A stretch of 64,000 nt of DNA from assembly GCA_965204235.1 (NCBI GenBank), contig OZ241979.1, positions 3,224,001 through 3,288,000 of the forward strand. Direction: 5' to 3'. This stretch comes from JAJDTQ01 sp965204235. GTDB taxonomy: Bacteria > Desulfobacterota > Binatia > UBA9968 > JAJDTQ01. Below the pieces are notes generated by a model. The model worked only from the letters and a program-made list of their open reading frames with translations, was not told where the DNA came from and did not search any database. The position numbers were made by a program, and so were the translations under genes. Shown piece by piece: positions 1-8,600 of the stretch (the first letter of the stretch is position 1; the number at the start of each line of letters is the position of its first letter).

Positions 1-570
1 TGCCGGTCCGGTCGATACGCGCTGTCCCGCCGCCGTAAGGGTGGCTATGCTTCAAATGGAAGACCGCCAGAAGGTCCCCATTGGCGTATTGCGATATTCT
101 CTCTACAAGTACATGTTCGATAAAGGAGAAACTGGGCGCGTGCTCGTACGGGAAGTCCGCGGTGAACTCGTCGTTCTCCAGCCATTTCACCAACTCGTCG
201 GGGCGGTACGGCCAAGCCTGCCGGACTTCGCCGCGGCCTGTGTACTCCACCGCAAGACAGCCTACGTGGCCCGGACAGTACTCCCGGAAACGATGCCGCC
301 CTCCCGGAACCAGGATCGGGTCGGTCAGGTGGTCGCTGCCGATGAACTCGAAGCGCCGGGCCGCGGCCTGGTCGGGAGGGACGTCCACGAACCTCCCTTG
401 CTCGTGGGGGGGGGGGGGGGGGGGGGGACCTCGACCATCGAGACGAAGGTTTTCTTGGCGGAAGACAAGAGAGCGTAGGGGGGGACTTGGTACCGCGCGA
501 CGTACAGCCCGCCGGCGAAGGCCGCCAGCATGAGCGTCCCCACGAACAAAAGCACCGGCGCCCTTCCCAT
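1..570 (-). pseudogene. Arylsulfotransferase-like membrane-anchored protein, frame broken at poly-C tract, 3' end off window
   Basis: Reading leftward from an ATG at 570, the protein opens with a hydrophobic signal-anchor (residues 3-24, rich in Leu, Val and Ala) and runs to a poly-C tract (poly-G on the plus strand, 406-427). Past the tract, that frame gives low-complexity sequence. A different frame stays open to position 1 and looks real: it contains AVEYTGRGEV, AWPYRPDEL and GGGTARIDR, which resemble the beta-propeller blades of arylsulfotransferase (ASST)-like proteins. So one gene is split by the homopolymer length. This is either a real frameshift, a phase-variable tract, or a sequencing error. 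The family call rests on a few blade motifs and is tentative. No neighbour is visible to the left. Confidence 0.5.
406..427. repeat. Poly-G homopolymer tract of 22 G
   Basis: An uninterrupted run of 22 G lies inside the coding region of the leftward gene 1-570 and coincides exactly with the point where its reading frame changes. Tracts this long are prone to slippage both in cells and on sequencers. Confidence 0.9.
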
Positions 571-879
571 CAATGCCGAAACAGCTCCGTGCACCTCGCC
601 AATATAGCAGAGCGAACGTCTATTATAATCTGCTTGCGCCCGTTGGGGATGGTTCTCTTCCCTTGTACGCCCATCCCGGTTCGCTTCCTCGCGGGCTTCA
701 ACCAAGCTCCATCGTGTCTGGTGGTGGGCCGGGGGCGCGCCGCCGCCTTGACATTACCGGCAAGTCTCTCTAACTGTTCGGGATCGACCCGACGAAAGGA
801 AACCATCCATGATGCGGACTTCCTGGCGGAGGCCGGGAAGTCCCGGTTGGACATCGCGCCCATTGTCCGAGGAGCGAAA
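571..879. other. Intergenic region between divergent genes
   Basis: This gap lies between the leftward gene starting at 570 and the rightward operon starting at 880, so it should hold both promoters. I see no convincing gene. The upstream extension of the 880 frame into this region lacks family-like sequence and is better read as non-coding. A GAGGAG Shine-Dalgarno sits at 869-874. Confidence 0.6.
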
Positions 880-1902
880 GTGAGTCTCAAACTCGGCATC
901 ACCATCCCCACCTATACGTGGCCGGACATGGATTACCGGATGGCCCGCACCGTGGTGCAGGAGTTCGCCAAACGGACGGAGGACCTGGGGTTCGAGTCCC
1001 TGACCGTGTGGGACCACCTGACGGACGCCCCGGGGCTCTACGGCGGTTCATGGATGGACCCCCTGGTCTGCGTGTCCGCGGCGGCGGCGTGCACCGAACG
1101 CATCAGGCTGGGCACGCACATCCTCGTGTTGCCGTTGCGGCATCCCGTGCTGCTGGCCAAGGAGGTCGCGACCCTCGATTACATTTCCGGCGGGCGGTTC
1201 TTCTTCGGCGTGGGGCCGGGGTGGAGCAAGCCGGAGTTCGACGCCATGGGCATCGACCTGCGGGAGAGGGGCCGCCGCACCGACGAGATCCTGGACGCGG
1301 TCAAGCTCCTGTTGACCGGCAAGGACGTATCGTTCGAGGGTGAGTTCTTCCGGTTCGACCACGTCACCATCGACCCCATGCCTCCCAAGTACCCCGAAGT
1401 ATGGGTGGCCGGGGGCTCGCGCATCCCCGACGCCCTGTCTCCCGACAAGCCCTACATGGTGAAGACCGTGATGCAGCGCATCGCCCGGCACGCCGACGTC
1501 TTCACCTGCCGGGCCTCGGGGAAGCTCGAATGGGTCAAGCGGGACTTCGAGACCGTGGCCGCCTTCCTCGAGTCCGCGGGCCGGGACCCCGCCACCCTGG
1601 GCTTCGCCCACGTGCAGGCCACCTACGTGGTGGACATCGCGGATCCGGAGGAAGCGTTGCGGCTCCAGCGGCCCCACATGGAGCGCATGATGGGGAGCAA
1701 CCGGAGTTGGGACCACCTCCGGGAGTGCTACATGGTCGGCAGCATCCCCCAGATTGTGGAGAAGCTGAAGGTGCTGGAGGCTTGCGGCGTGGAGCACGTG
1801 ACCCTGCAACCCGCGGCCCCGGACATCGGCCAACTCGACCTGATCGCGGAGAGGATCGCGCCCCATTTCTCTGGGGAGTCGGTCCAGGTCAGCGAATCGT
1901 AG
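880..1902 (+). CDS. LLM-class flavin-dependent oxidoreductase
   Basis: Luciferase-like TIM-barrel oxidoreductase of about 340 residues, the usual family length, expected to use FMN or F420 in the cytosol. Family hallmarks seen: the N-terminal strand LKLGITIPTY, the EDLGFESLTVWDHL segment, RIRLGTHILVLPLRHP, and the substrate/flavin loop LDYISGGRFFFGVGPGW followed by EFDAMGIDLRERGRRTDE. The GTG start at 880 is chosen because GAGGAG lies five bases upstream and the family N-terminus begins there. The frame stays open further upstream but with no family-like residues. It heads a tight forward operon with DUF2848, CN-hydrolase and cupin genes and a second LLM enzyme (3908). This suggests catabolism of an amide- or nitrogen-containing organic compound. 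The substrate cannot be read from sequence. Confidence 0.88.
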   Translation: MSLKLGITIPTYTWPDMDYRMARTVVQEFAKRTEDLGFESLTVWDHLTDAPGLYGGSWMDPLVCVSAAAACTERIRLGTHILVLPLRHPVLLAKEVATLDYISGGRFFFGVGPGWSKPEFDAMGIDLRERGRRTDEILDAVKLLLTGKDVSFEGEFFRFDHVTIDPMPPKYPEVWVAGGSRIPDALSPDKPYMVKTVMQRIARHADVFTCRASGKLEWVKRDFETVAAFLESAGRDPATLGFAHVQATYVVDIADPEEALRLQRPHMERMMGSNRSWDHLRECYMVGSIPQIVEKLKVLEACGVEHVTLQPAAPDIGQLDLIAERIAPHFSGESVQVSES

Positions 1903-1939
1903 CGCCCCATCAAGCGCCGGGGACCAGGGAGGGTATTGC

Positions 1940-2707
1940 GTGCGTACATTGAAGCTTACGGTGGTCGGCATCCCTGAGATCGATTCGAACCTGCGCACCG
2001 AGGTCGAGCGCCCTCCACGTCCTTACGGTTTTGTGGACCTCCCTGATGTCCCTCAGCACTTGGATTTTCCGGTGAAGCGTATCCTGGATGCAGGGTTTAC
2101 GAGCCGGGACCGGGACCAGGCCATGAAGCACGTGGAGGAGCTCAAGGCCCACGGCGTGGCCGCCCCGGATCGCATCCCGGCCTACTACGCGGTGGCCCGG
2201 GAGATGATCACCACCGGCGACGAGATCGAGGTGCTGGGAGAGGCAACCTCCGGCGAAGTCGAGGTGGTGTTCCTGTTTCACGAAAGCCAGATCTATGTGG
2301 GCGTCGGCAGTGACCACACGGATCGGGATCTGGAGAAGGACAGCATCCCCAAGTCCAAGGTCATCTGCCCCAAGGTGGTCTCCCGACAAGTGTGGAGGCT
2401 CGACGACGTCAAGCCGCACTGGGACCAGTTGACGTTGCGTAGCTGGGTCGAGGTGGACGGCAGACGGACCCTCTACCAGGAAGGTTCGCTTGCCGACTTC
2501 CTCCCTGTCGATGAGTTCCTCGACGGCGTAAAGGCCGTGGTGAAGGACGGCGCCTTGGACGGTATGGTGCTCTACATGGGCACGCTCCCGACCTTGGGCA
2601 GGGAGTTGCTGTTCTCACCCGTGTTCGAGGGTCAGCTATCGGACGACGTCCGGCAACAGAAGCTTTCATTTCGTTACGACGTCCGCCCCATGGACTGGCT
2701 GGCCTGA
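1940..2707 (+). CDS. DUF2848 family protein
   Basis: A 255-residue protein that I recognise as DUF2848, a family distantly related to fumarylacetoacetate hydrolase-like proteins; no enzymatic reaction is firmly assigned. Supporting segments are the central block IPAYYAVAREMI, the strand-rich VEVVFLFHESQIYVGVGSDHTDR followed by the ICPKVVSRQVWRLDDV region, and the C-terminal SPVFEGQLSDD with the closing basic-aromatic stretch. GTG start at 1940 with an AGGGAGGG-type ribosome site just upstream. It lies 37 bases after the LLM gene and 20 bases before the CN-hydrolase gene, so it is probably co-transcribed and acts in the same pathway, perhaps on a ring-opened or carbonyl intermediate (inference). 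Confidence 0.8.
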   Translation: MRTLKLTVVGIPEIDSNLRTEVERPPRPYGFVDLPDVPQHLDFPVKRILDAGFTSRDRDQAMKHVEELKAHGVAAPDRIPAYYAVAREMITTGDEIEVLGEATSGEVEVVFLFHESQIYVGVGSDHTDRDLEKDSIPKSKVICPKVVSRQVWRLDDVKPHWDQLTLRSWVEVDGRRTLYQEGSLADFLPVDEFLDGVKAVVKDGALDGMVLYMGTLPTLGRELLFSPVFEGQLSDDVRQQKLSFRYDVRPMDWLA

Positions 2708-2727
2708 CGAGGGCAGGGAGGCATGCA

Positions 2728-3519
2728 GTGAGCAGGGACCGACGGATTCGCGTGGCGTCCATCCAGATGAAGATGGACGACGGAGGCAAGGCAGCCAACC
2801 TGCGCCGGGCCGCGGCGCTCATCGACAGCGTGGACGGGGCGGACCTCATCCTCCTCCCGGAGATCTGGAACGTCGGCTACTTCGCCTTCGACGCCTACCG
2901 GGCCGAGAGCGAGACCCTCTCCGGCCCCACCGTGTCCATGCTGCGGGAGAAGGCGGCGGCCAAGGGCTGCTTCCTCTTCGGCGGCAGCATCGTGGAGGCG
3001 GACCGCGGCGCTTACTACAACACCAGCGTGCTCATCGACCGGCAGGGCGCCATTGCCGGAAGCTACCGCAAGATCCACCTGTTCGGCCACCAGTCCGAGG
3101 AAGCCAGGCTGCTGACCCGGGGCGACGCGCCGACGGTGGTGGACACGGAGTTGGGGACCTTCGGCCTCTCCACCTGCTACGACCTGCGGTTTCCGGAGCT
3201 CTACCGCGGCATGGCCGTGTCCGGGGCCGAGGTCTTCCTGGTGGCCTCGGCGTGGCCGTACCCCCGTCTCGAGGCGTGGCTCGTGTTCAACCGGGTCCGT
3301 GCGCTGGAGAACCAGGTTTTCCTCATGTCCAGCAACTGTGCCGGCGCCAACCGGGGCAAGGACTTCGTGGGGCACAGCATGGTGGTGGATCCCTGGGGGA
3401 CGCCGTTGGCGGCCGCGGGCGACGGCGAGCGCATCGTGCGCGCGGAAATCGACGCGGCCCAGGTCCAGGCGGCCCGGTCCGTCTTCACGAGTTTCCACGA
3501 CCGGGTCCTGATCGATTGA
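2728..3519 (+). CDS. Carbon-nitrogen hydrolase (nitrilase/omega-amidase family)
   Basis: A 263-residue single-domain CN-hydrolase that would cleave an amide or nitrile C-N bond in the cytosol through a covalent thioester. The Glu-Lys-Cys triad is visible: Glu45 in LLPEIWNVGY, Lys115 in YRKIHLFG, and Cys150 in LSTCYDLRFPELYR. Length and spacing are typical of the omega-amidase/Nit branch rather than of large NAD synthetase fusions. GTG start at 2728 with GGGCAGGGAGG upstream. It is the third gene of the 880-4924 operon. The family context fits hydrolysis of an omega-amide or a small aliphatic amide released by the flavin enzymes; the precise substrate is unknown. Confidence 0.9.
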   Translation: MSRDRRIRVASIQMKMDDGGKAANLRRAAALIDSVDGADLILLPEIWNVGYFAFDAYRAESETLSGPTVSMLREKAAAKGCFLFGGSIVEADRGAYYNTSVLIDRQGAIAGSYRKIHLFGHQSEEARLLTRGDAPTVVDTELGTFGLSTCYDLRFPELYRGMAVSGAEVFLVASAWPYPRLEAWLVFNRVRALENQVFLMSSNCAGANRGKDFVGHSMVVDPWGTPLAAAGDGERIVRAEIDAAQVQAARSVFTSFHDRVLID

Positions 3520-3532
3520 AGGGAGCGGAGAG

Positions 3533-3889
3533 ATGCCCAAGGAAGAAAGAGAGTTCTTCGATACCGACGCCATCGACTGGCGCCCCGTGGGCGCCGGCTC
3601 GGGAGCCGCGGCCGACGGGGTCACCGAGAAGATCCTGAGCGAAGACAAGGACACGGGCAACTACACCCGCATGGTCCACTTCGCGGCCGGCGTGGAGACC
3701 ACCGAGACCATCGAGCACGACTTCTGGGAAGAGGTCATCATCGTCGAGGGCAGCCTCATCGACACGCGGCTCAACCGGGAGTTCACCAAGGGCATGTACG
3801 GATGCCGCCCGCCGGGCATGAAGCACGGACCCTACAAGAGCCCCAACGGCTGCATCACTTTCGAGTTGCGCTACTACGACAGGAAGTGA
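3533..3889 (+). CDS. Small cupin-domain protein
   Basis: A 118-residue protein that is essentially one cupin barrel of the ChrR-like or 'cupin_7' type. It has the metal-site-like His in IEHDFWEEVIIVEGSL and the second motif ending MKHGPYKSPNG, with Glu and His placed as expected for a mononuclear metal site. Such proteins are small dioxygenases, isomerases or binding proteins. It starts 13 bases after the CN-hydrolase stop, with GGGAGCGGAGAG upstream, so it is translated with the operon. Its role in the pathway is not deducible from sequence. Confidence 0.78.
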   Translation: MPKEEREFFDTDAIDWRPVGAGSGAAADGVTEKILSEDKDTGNYTRMVHFAAGVETTETIEHDFWEEVIIVEGSLIDTRLNREFTKGMYGCRPPGMKHGPYKSPNGCITFELRYYDRK

Positions 3890-3907
3890 CGGGCGCGGGA
3901 GCCGCGT

Positions 3908-4924
3908 GTGTCCGGGATGAAGTTCGGCATCCAGCTCAACCCCCAGGTTTCCATCGAAAAACCGCCCCAGACCCTCCTGCCCACCCTGGCGGAACAGGTC
4001 CGGGTGGCGGACGCGGCCGGCTTCGATGCCGTCTCCATGGGGCAGCACTACAACATCCCGGGCTTCCAGCGGCTGCACCAAGTGCCGCTCCTGGGACGGC
4101 TCTGCGCCGAGGCGCGCCGGTGCGCGGTGGGCACGGCCGCCACGTTGCTGGGGCTTCACGACCCGGTGGTCATCGCCAAGGAGCTGGCCACCATCGACGT
4201 CATGAACGAAGGGCGCTCCTTCTTCTCGTTCGGGCTCGGTTACCGGCAGCAGGAGCTGGACGCCTTCGACCTTACCAGGCAACAGCGGTTCCGGCGTTTC
4301 GTGGAAGGGGTGGAGATCGTTCAGCGGCTATGGACCGAGGAGCACGTGTCGTTCTCGGGCAAGGCGTTCCGGTTGAAGGACGTGACCATCGCGCCCCGCC
4401 CGCTGCAACGGCCGCGCCCGCCCGTGTGGATCGCGGCCAACGGCGACAAGGGGGTGCGGCGCGCGGCCCGCATCGGCGACGGCTGGCTGGTGGGACCCCA
4501 TTCCGCCATCGAGGAGCTGCGGGACCAGGCGGCCCTGTTCCGCCATGCGTGGAAGGAGACGGCGAAACCCGGCGCCGGCGCCCTCGTCATGGTCCGGGAA
4601 TGCTTCGTGGCGCCCACCCGCGAAGATGCCGTGGCCAAGGCCCGCCCCTGCCTCGACAAGCTCTACCGCGACGTTTACGTCAAGTGGGGCCAGGACGACG
4701 CCATGACCAACCCCGACGAACTGACCTGGGACTTCGACCGCCTGGCCCGCCACCGCTTCATCCTCGGTTCCCCCGAAGACTGCATCGCCGAAGTCCGCTC
4801 CTACGCCGAATCCCTCCAACCGGACCTGATCCTGCTCCGCTTCGACTGGACCCCGGGGCTGGAGCAGAAGGACATCCTGCAGGCCATGGAGTTGTTCGGC
4901 TCGGCCGTGCTGCCGCACGTGTGA
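3908..4924 (+). CDS. LLM-class flavin-dependent oxidoreductase (second in operon)
   Basis: A 338-residue luciferase-like monooxygenase, paralogous to the one at 880 but clearly divergent. Hallmarks: MKFGIQLNPQ N-terminus, AGFDAVSMGQHYN, VIAKELATIDVMNEGRS with FGLGYRQQELDAFD, and RPPVWIAANGDKGVRRAARIGDGW, a classic luciferase-family substrate pocket. The GTG at 3908 has GCGGGAG six bases upstream; an in-frame ATG at 3917 is an alternative start. It lies 18 bases after the cupin gene and is the last gene of the operon. Two different LLM enzymes in one operon suggest a two-step oxidation, or an oxidase plus a reductase working on the same compound (inference). Confidence 0.88.
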   Translation: MSGMKFGIQLNPQVSIEKPPQTLLPTLAEQVRVADAAGFDAVSMGQHYNIPGFQRLHQVPLLGRLCAEARRCAVGTAATLLGLHDPVVIAKELATIDVMNEGRSFFSFGLGYRQQELDAFDLTRQQRFRRFVEGVEIVQRLWTEEHVSFSGKAFRLKDVTIAPRPLQRPRPPVWIAANGDKGVRRAARIGDGWLVGPHSAIEELRDQAALFRHAWKETAKPGAGALVMVRECFVAPTREDAVAKARPCLDKLYRDVYVKWGQDDAMTNPDELTWDFDRLARHRFILGSPEDCIAEVRSYAESLQPDLILLRFDWTPGLEQKDILQAMELFGSAVLPHV

Positions 4925-5034
4925 CCGCTGGTGGGTCGGTGCATGAGATGGCTCTTCCGGCTTTTGTGTGGGTAAGGTAGGAGGGAGAGGGTGCGACAGG
5001 GACCACGCCGTCATTGCTCCGCAGACGCCTGCCC

Positions 5035-5061
5035 CGTCATTCCCGCGAAAGCGGGAATCCA
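5035..5061 (+). repeat. REP-like palindromic repeat
   Basis: The core TTCCCGCGAAAGCGGGAA is a near-perfect hairpin. Further copies occur at 5397-5423 (inverted) and 50958-50992. This kind of REP is common in proteobacterial genomes. Confidence 0.8.
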
Positions 5062-5234
5062 GTTTCATCGCTCTCGTTGTCCAAACCTCTCTGGCTCGGA
5101 TGATCCTTCTCGATCCACGCAATCTTCTTTGCCCGATTCCATTTCCTGATCGCCTTTTCTCTCTGGACAGCGCTTTTCATGGATTCAGGAACCTTGTATC
5201 CAATCAACTGGTGCACAGTGATGCAGGGCGCCAT
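5062..5234 (-). pseudogene. GIY-YIG endonuclease C-terminal remnant
   Basis: The minus-strand translation carries SAVQREKAIRKWNRAKKIAWIE, which matches the conserved C-terminal helix of small GIY-YIG family proteins (the AIxREKxIKKWxRxxKxxLIE pattern). A preceding VHQLIGYKVPESM corresponds to the usual pre-helix strand. The catalytic N-terminal GIY-YIG half is absent. The tail runs straight into the REP repeat, which supplies the last residues and the stop. It is best read as a decayed fragment rather than a working gene. Confidence 0.6.
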
Positions 5235-5277
5235 GGGGTTGGGTCGGAAGGATGGAAATACGGGGAGTTTTCACAAG

Positions 5278-5386
5278 GGAAACTCTGAACAATTGCCCCG
5301 TTCGTCCTGAGCGTAGCGTAGCGAAGTCGAAGGACGCGCTTTTCCATAGGGAGAGACACCTCGAGCTGGAATTGATCAGAGGTTCC
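5278..5386 (+). repeat. MITE-like repeat, copy 1
   Basis: About 109 bp bounded by GGAAACTCTGAACAATTG and, at the other end, ATTGATCAGAGGTTCC. These are imperfect inverted copies of each other. The core reads CGTTCGTCCTGAGCGTAGCG followed by GAAGTCGAAGGACGCGCTTT. The same unit recurs at 37360, 49093, 50693, 52186 and 54140, with fragments at 36679 and 43275. Confidence 0.8.
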
Positions 5387-5396
5387 CAGGAATGGA

Positions 5397-5449
5397 TGGA
5401 TTCCCGCTTTCGCGGGAATGACGGGGGTGAATGTCTGCGGGAATGACGG
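5397..5449 (-). repeat. REP-like palindromic repeat, inverted, plus partial copy
   Basis: GATTCCCGCTTTCGCGGGAA at 5398-5417 is the inverted form of the REP at 5035. A partial copy (GCGGGAATGACGGGG) follows at 5435. The pair brackets the GIY-YIG remnant and the MITE-like element. Confidence 0.75.
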
Positions 5450-5632
5450 GGTGTGGCGTCCGCGCCGCCAAACCGAGGACGGCATGGTCGGAATGGGAGG
5501 GAAGTGGACCTCATCGCGTGCGTGGAGAGTGTCACAACTCACACGAATTCCTGAAGCGCCCTTGGGGTTTCGTCGGTATCCGGCGCGTGTCCCGACGAGG
5601 GAGGCAGGCCATAGCGAGGAACCGCGGCGCGG

Positions 5633-8600
5633 CTACTCCCAGAGCCCATCCAGGTGGTCAAAGGCCAGCGCCTTGCTGAAGTTGGCGATGTTGTCTCGCA
5701 CGTTGACGATGAGGCAGCGCTCGTTGCCCCCGTTCCTTGGTCCCCGCAGACCTCTTCCGATCATCTGGAAATAGAGGTTGGGGCTGTAAACCGGACGCGC
5801 CACGATGATGACTCGTGTCCTGGGTGCGTCGAACCCTTCACGGAAGACGCCGTAGTTCACGAGGACGTCGATCTGACCCGCCCGGAATCGCTCGACGATG
5901 TCCCGGCGAACGGACGTCTCCGTTCCTCCGCTCACGGCCCTGGCCTTGGAGCCTTCCGAGTTCAGGAGCGCCGCCACGGTCTGGGCATGTTCCACGGAAG
6001 TGGCAAAAATGAGCGTGGGCCACTCCTTCGAGACGAACTCTCCGTAGGCATCGACGATACGTCTGGTTCGGTGCGCGTCCCGCGCGATGCGATCTTCCAT
6101 GCTTTGCGGCAGCCAGGCAGGGTAGGGCATCGCCCGCATCTTCTCCAACTCATCCTCGCTCAACTCGAATTCACCGCCCTCGATGGTCTTGTGGTCGGCG
6201 TGCGCGAGTACCCGCATCTCCTGCAACTCGCGGATGACTTCCGTGGGTTCGTCGCTGGCGAACGCACCGGCGTCGAGACGGACGCCGCCGTAACGGCGCA
6301 CCAGTCTCCTGGTTTCCTCCTCGTCATGTCCCCTGTAGGGTGTCGCAGTGAGACCAAGCAGGAAGGGCTCCTCCGCTCGCTGCCTGTGGGTCAGTCCGAT
6401 CTCCTGCATGACAGAAGTGAAAATCGGCGCCACGGAGCGATGCGCCTCATCGAAAACGACGAGGTTGAAGTCAGCCAAGAATCTGTAATTGCCGAGTTGG
6501 TTCGAGAGCCTGGATTTAAGCGTCTGTATCGTCGCGACGATGACGTGGAGATCGCTTGTTGGCACTGGTCGGTCCTGCCCGGCCCACATCCTGGAAACCC
6601 GCAGGCTTTTCCCTTGAGCCCCAACGCTGGACCAGACCTGCCGCCACGCTTCCACGGCCTGCTCGCACAACTCGTCACGATCCGCGACCCAGAGGACGCC
6701 GCCGGTGAAACCGTTTTGCATGGCCTCGACGACAGCCTGCACCGCGACGCGCGTCTTGCCGGAGCCGGTTGGGAGGCTGATCATCCCGCGCCGCCCGCCG
6801 CCGTGTCCGTTGCAGAGCATGTTTCGCACCTTGGCGACGATGTGCTTCTGGTAGTCGTGCAGTTCGGGAAGCGAGCAGGGACCTTCTACTTCCAGAAACG
6901 GCGGGCGACGTGTATTCCGCCGTCCGGCCCACTCTGCGGAAAACCCCAGCGATCGAACGAAGTCCACTGCCGGTTGTGAGCCTGCCCAACTTGCAGGTGG
7001 ATCCAAGTGAGTCAGGGCGTGACGATATTCCTTGAGGGCCACCGTGTCATACGTGGCTATGGCGGCTTGCGCGAGTTCGACGCCCGTCAACAAGGCGTGA
7101 TTGCTCTCGAGTACGGCCAGGAGCGATCCGGGCAAGCCGGAGCGCAGGCTGTCTTCTCCCACAGCCCGCAACAGCTTCTCGGCATCCGTTTCGTATTCTC
7201 GAATGGTTGCGCGTTGTTCTGCGACTTCCTGAGGCGGAACATATTGCAGTATCGTTTCAAGCTGGTCGTCGCTGAGGTGCAGTCCGAGTTCTTGCGCCAC
7301 TAGGCGCAAGTCGTGTATCTCATCACCGGTGCTGACGAGATAGACGTTGGCATCGACTTTCACGCATTGTCTGCCGCTCGGCGCGTCGCTACCATCCAAT
7401 CCCTCGCATCGGATGAAGTACGTTCTTGATTGCCCGCTCAGATGCCGTGTCAGCCCGGGCCACGAGTCCGTCAAGGGAATCGGATCCGCTTCGCCGACGG
7501 GTTCTGGCTCCTTTTCGCTGACAGGTTCCAAGATCGTTCCTGCAAGACGGAAGGCTTCCTTGATCTGAGGGGCCATTTTATGTAACAGCAGGATTTGCAG
7601 AGCTTCCTGATTAGCTGGGTTAGGACCTTCTACATCGTCGAAAGGTACGTATTCACCGCCGCACTCGATGCGACCATGTTCGAACAACGATGTTATCGTT
7701 AGGTTCGGAAAATACCTTAGTTTCCTACAAGGAATCGGCGTGTAGCTATTTGGAGTGTCGTGTTGCATCATCCACTGGCGGTAGGTGTTCCCCAGTAACA
7801 GCAAAGCCTCGGTATAGCGTGCTTTTCCTTCGTCCGAGAGCAATCTCAGGACTTCCAGCGGCCCACTTCCCGTCGTCGAATCAAAATGTAGTTTGCTCCA
7901 CTGTGGAGTCCTCGAAAAGGAGATTAAGGACAATTTGCGGAACATGCCACGGCATTCGGACTCAAAGTCCTCGAAAGAGGGTTCGGACGACAAATCTCGA
8001 TCTTGTATTGGTTTCGCAGTGGCCCCCAGTCTCTTGAGCAGTTCCAAGTCCGTACAGTGGAATTCGACGTCGATGGTGGCTTCACGGTCGCGATCGCCTT
8101 CGCTCAGAACGATGTCTCCCGGCAACAGTACCGAATGAAGGGGCCGCCAGTCTCCCGACCGTGCACGTGCATGACTCGGTCGCTGATAACCTTTGGCAAT
8201 TGCTTCCTTGATGATCTTGTAGGCTTGCTCAGGATCTATCTCACGCGATGCATCCCAGAATTCGCCCCACAACGCCTCGTCAGGCATGTTGTCATCGACA
8301 AGCGTTTTTCTGGTGAGAAACCGAAGACGGCTTTCCGCAGAGAAGTGCTTGACGCCAAGCTCTTTCAGAGCCGCCGCGGTCTCGGTATCTGACGCGAGGC
8401 GCGTGTGAACCATCAGTTGGCCGTCCAACCCCATGTCGTCGTCCAACGATGGCAAGAATACCTTTTCCGGGTCAGGGGTGCTCCAGCTACCGCTTTGAGT
8501 CAGGAGAATCTTGCCGAGCAATTTTCCCTTTCTCTTTTCCTCCGGTATCGCGGCTGCTGTCTGGACTGCCGCCATGGACGCCGCGATGACCTCTTCCCCG

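Larger units (their letters stand above)
4925..5632. other. Repeat-filled intergenic region
   Basis: No intact gene is seen in these 708 bases. They hold a REP-like palindrome (5035-5061), a GIY-YIG nuclease remnant on the minus strand, a MITE-like element (5278-5386), and an inverted REP copy plus a partial third copy (5397-5449). The segment 5450-5632 contains nothing I can identify. The genes on either side converge here. Confidence 0.7.
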
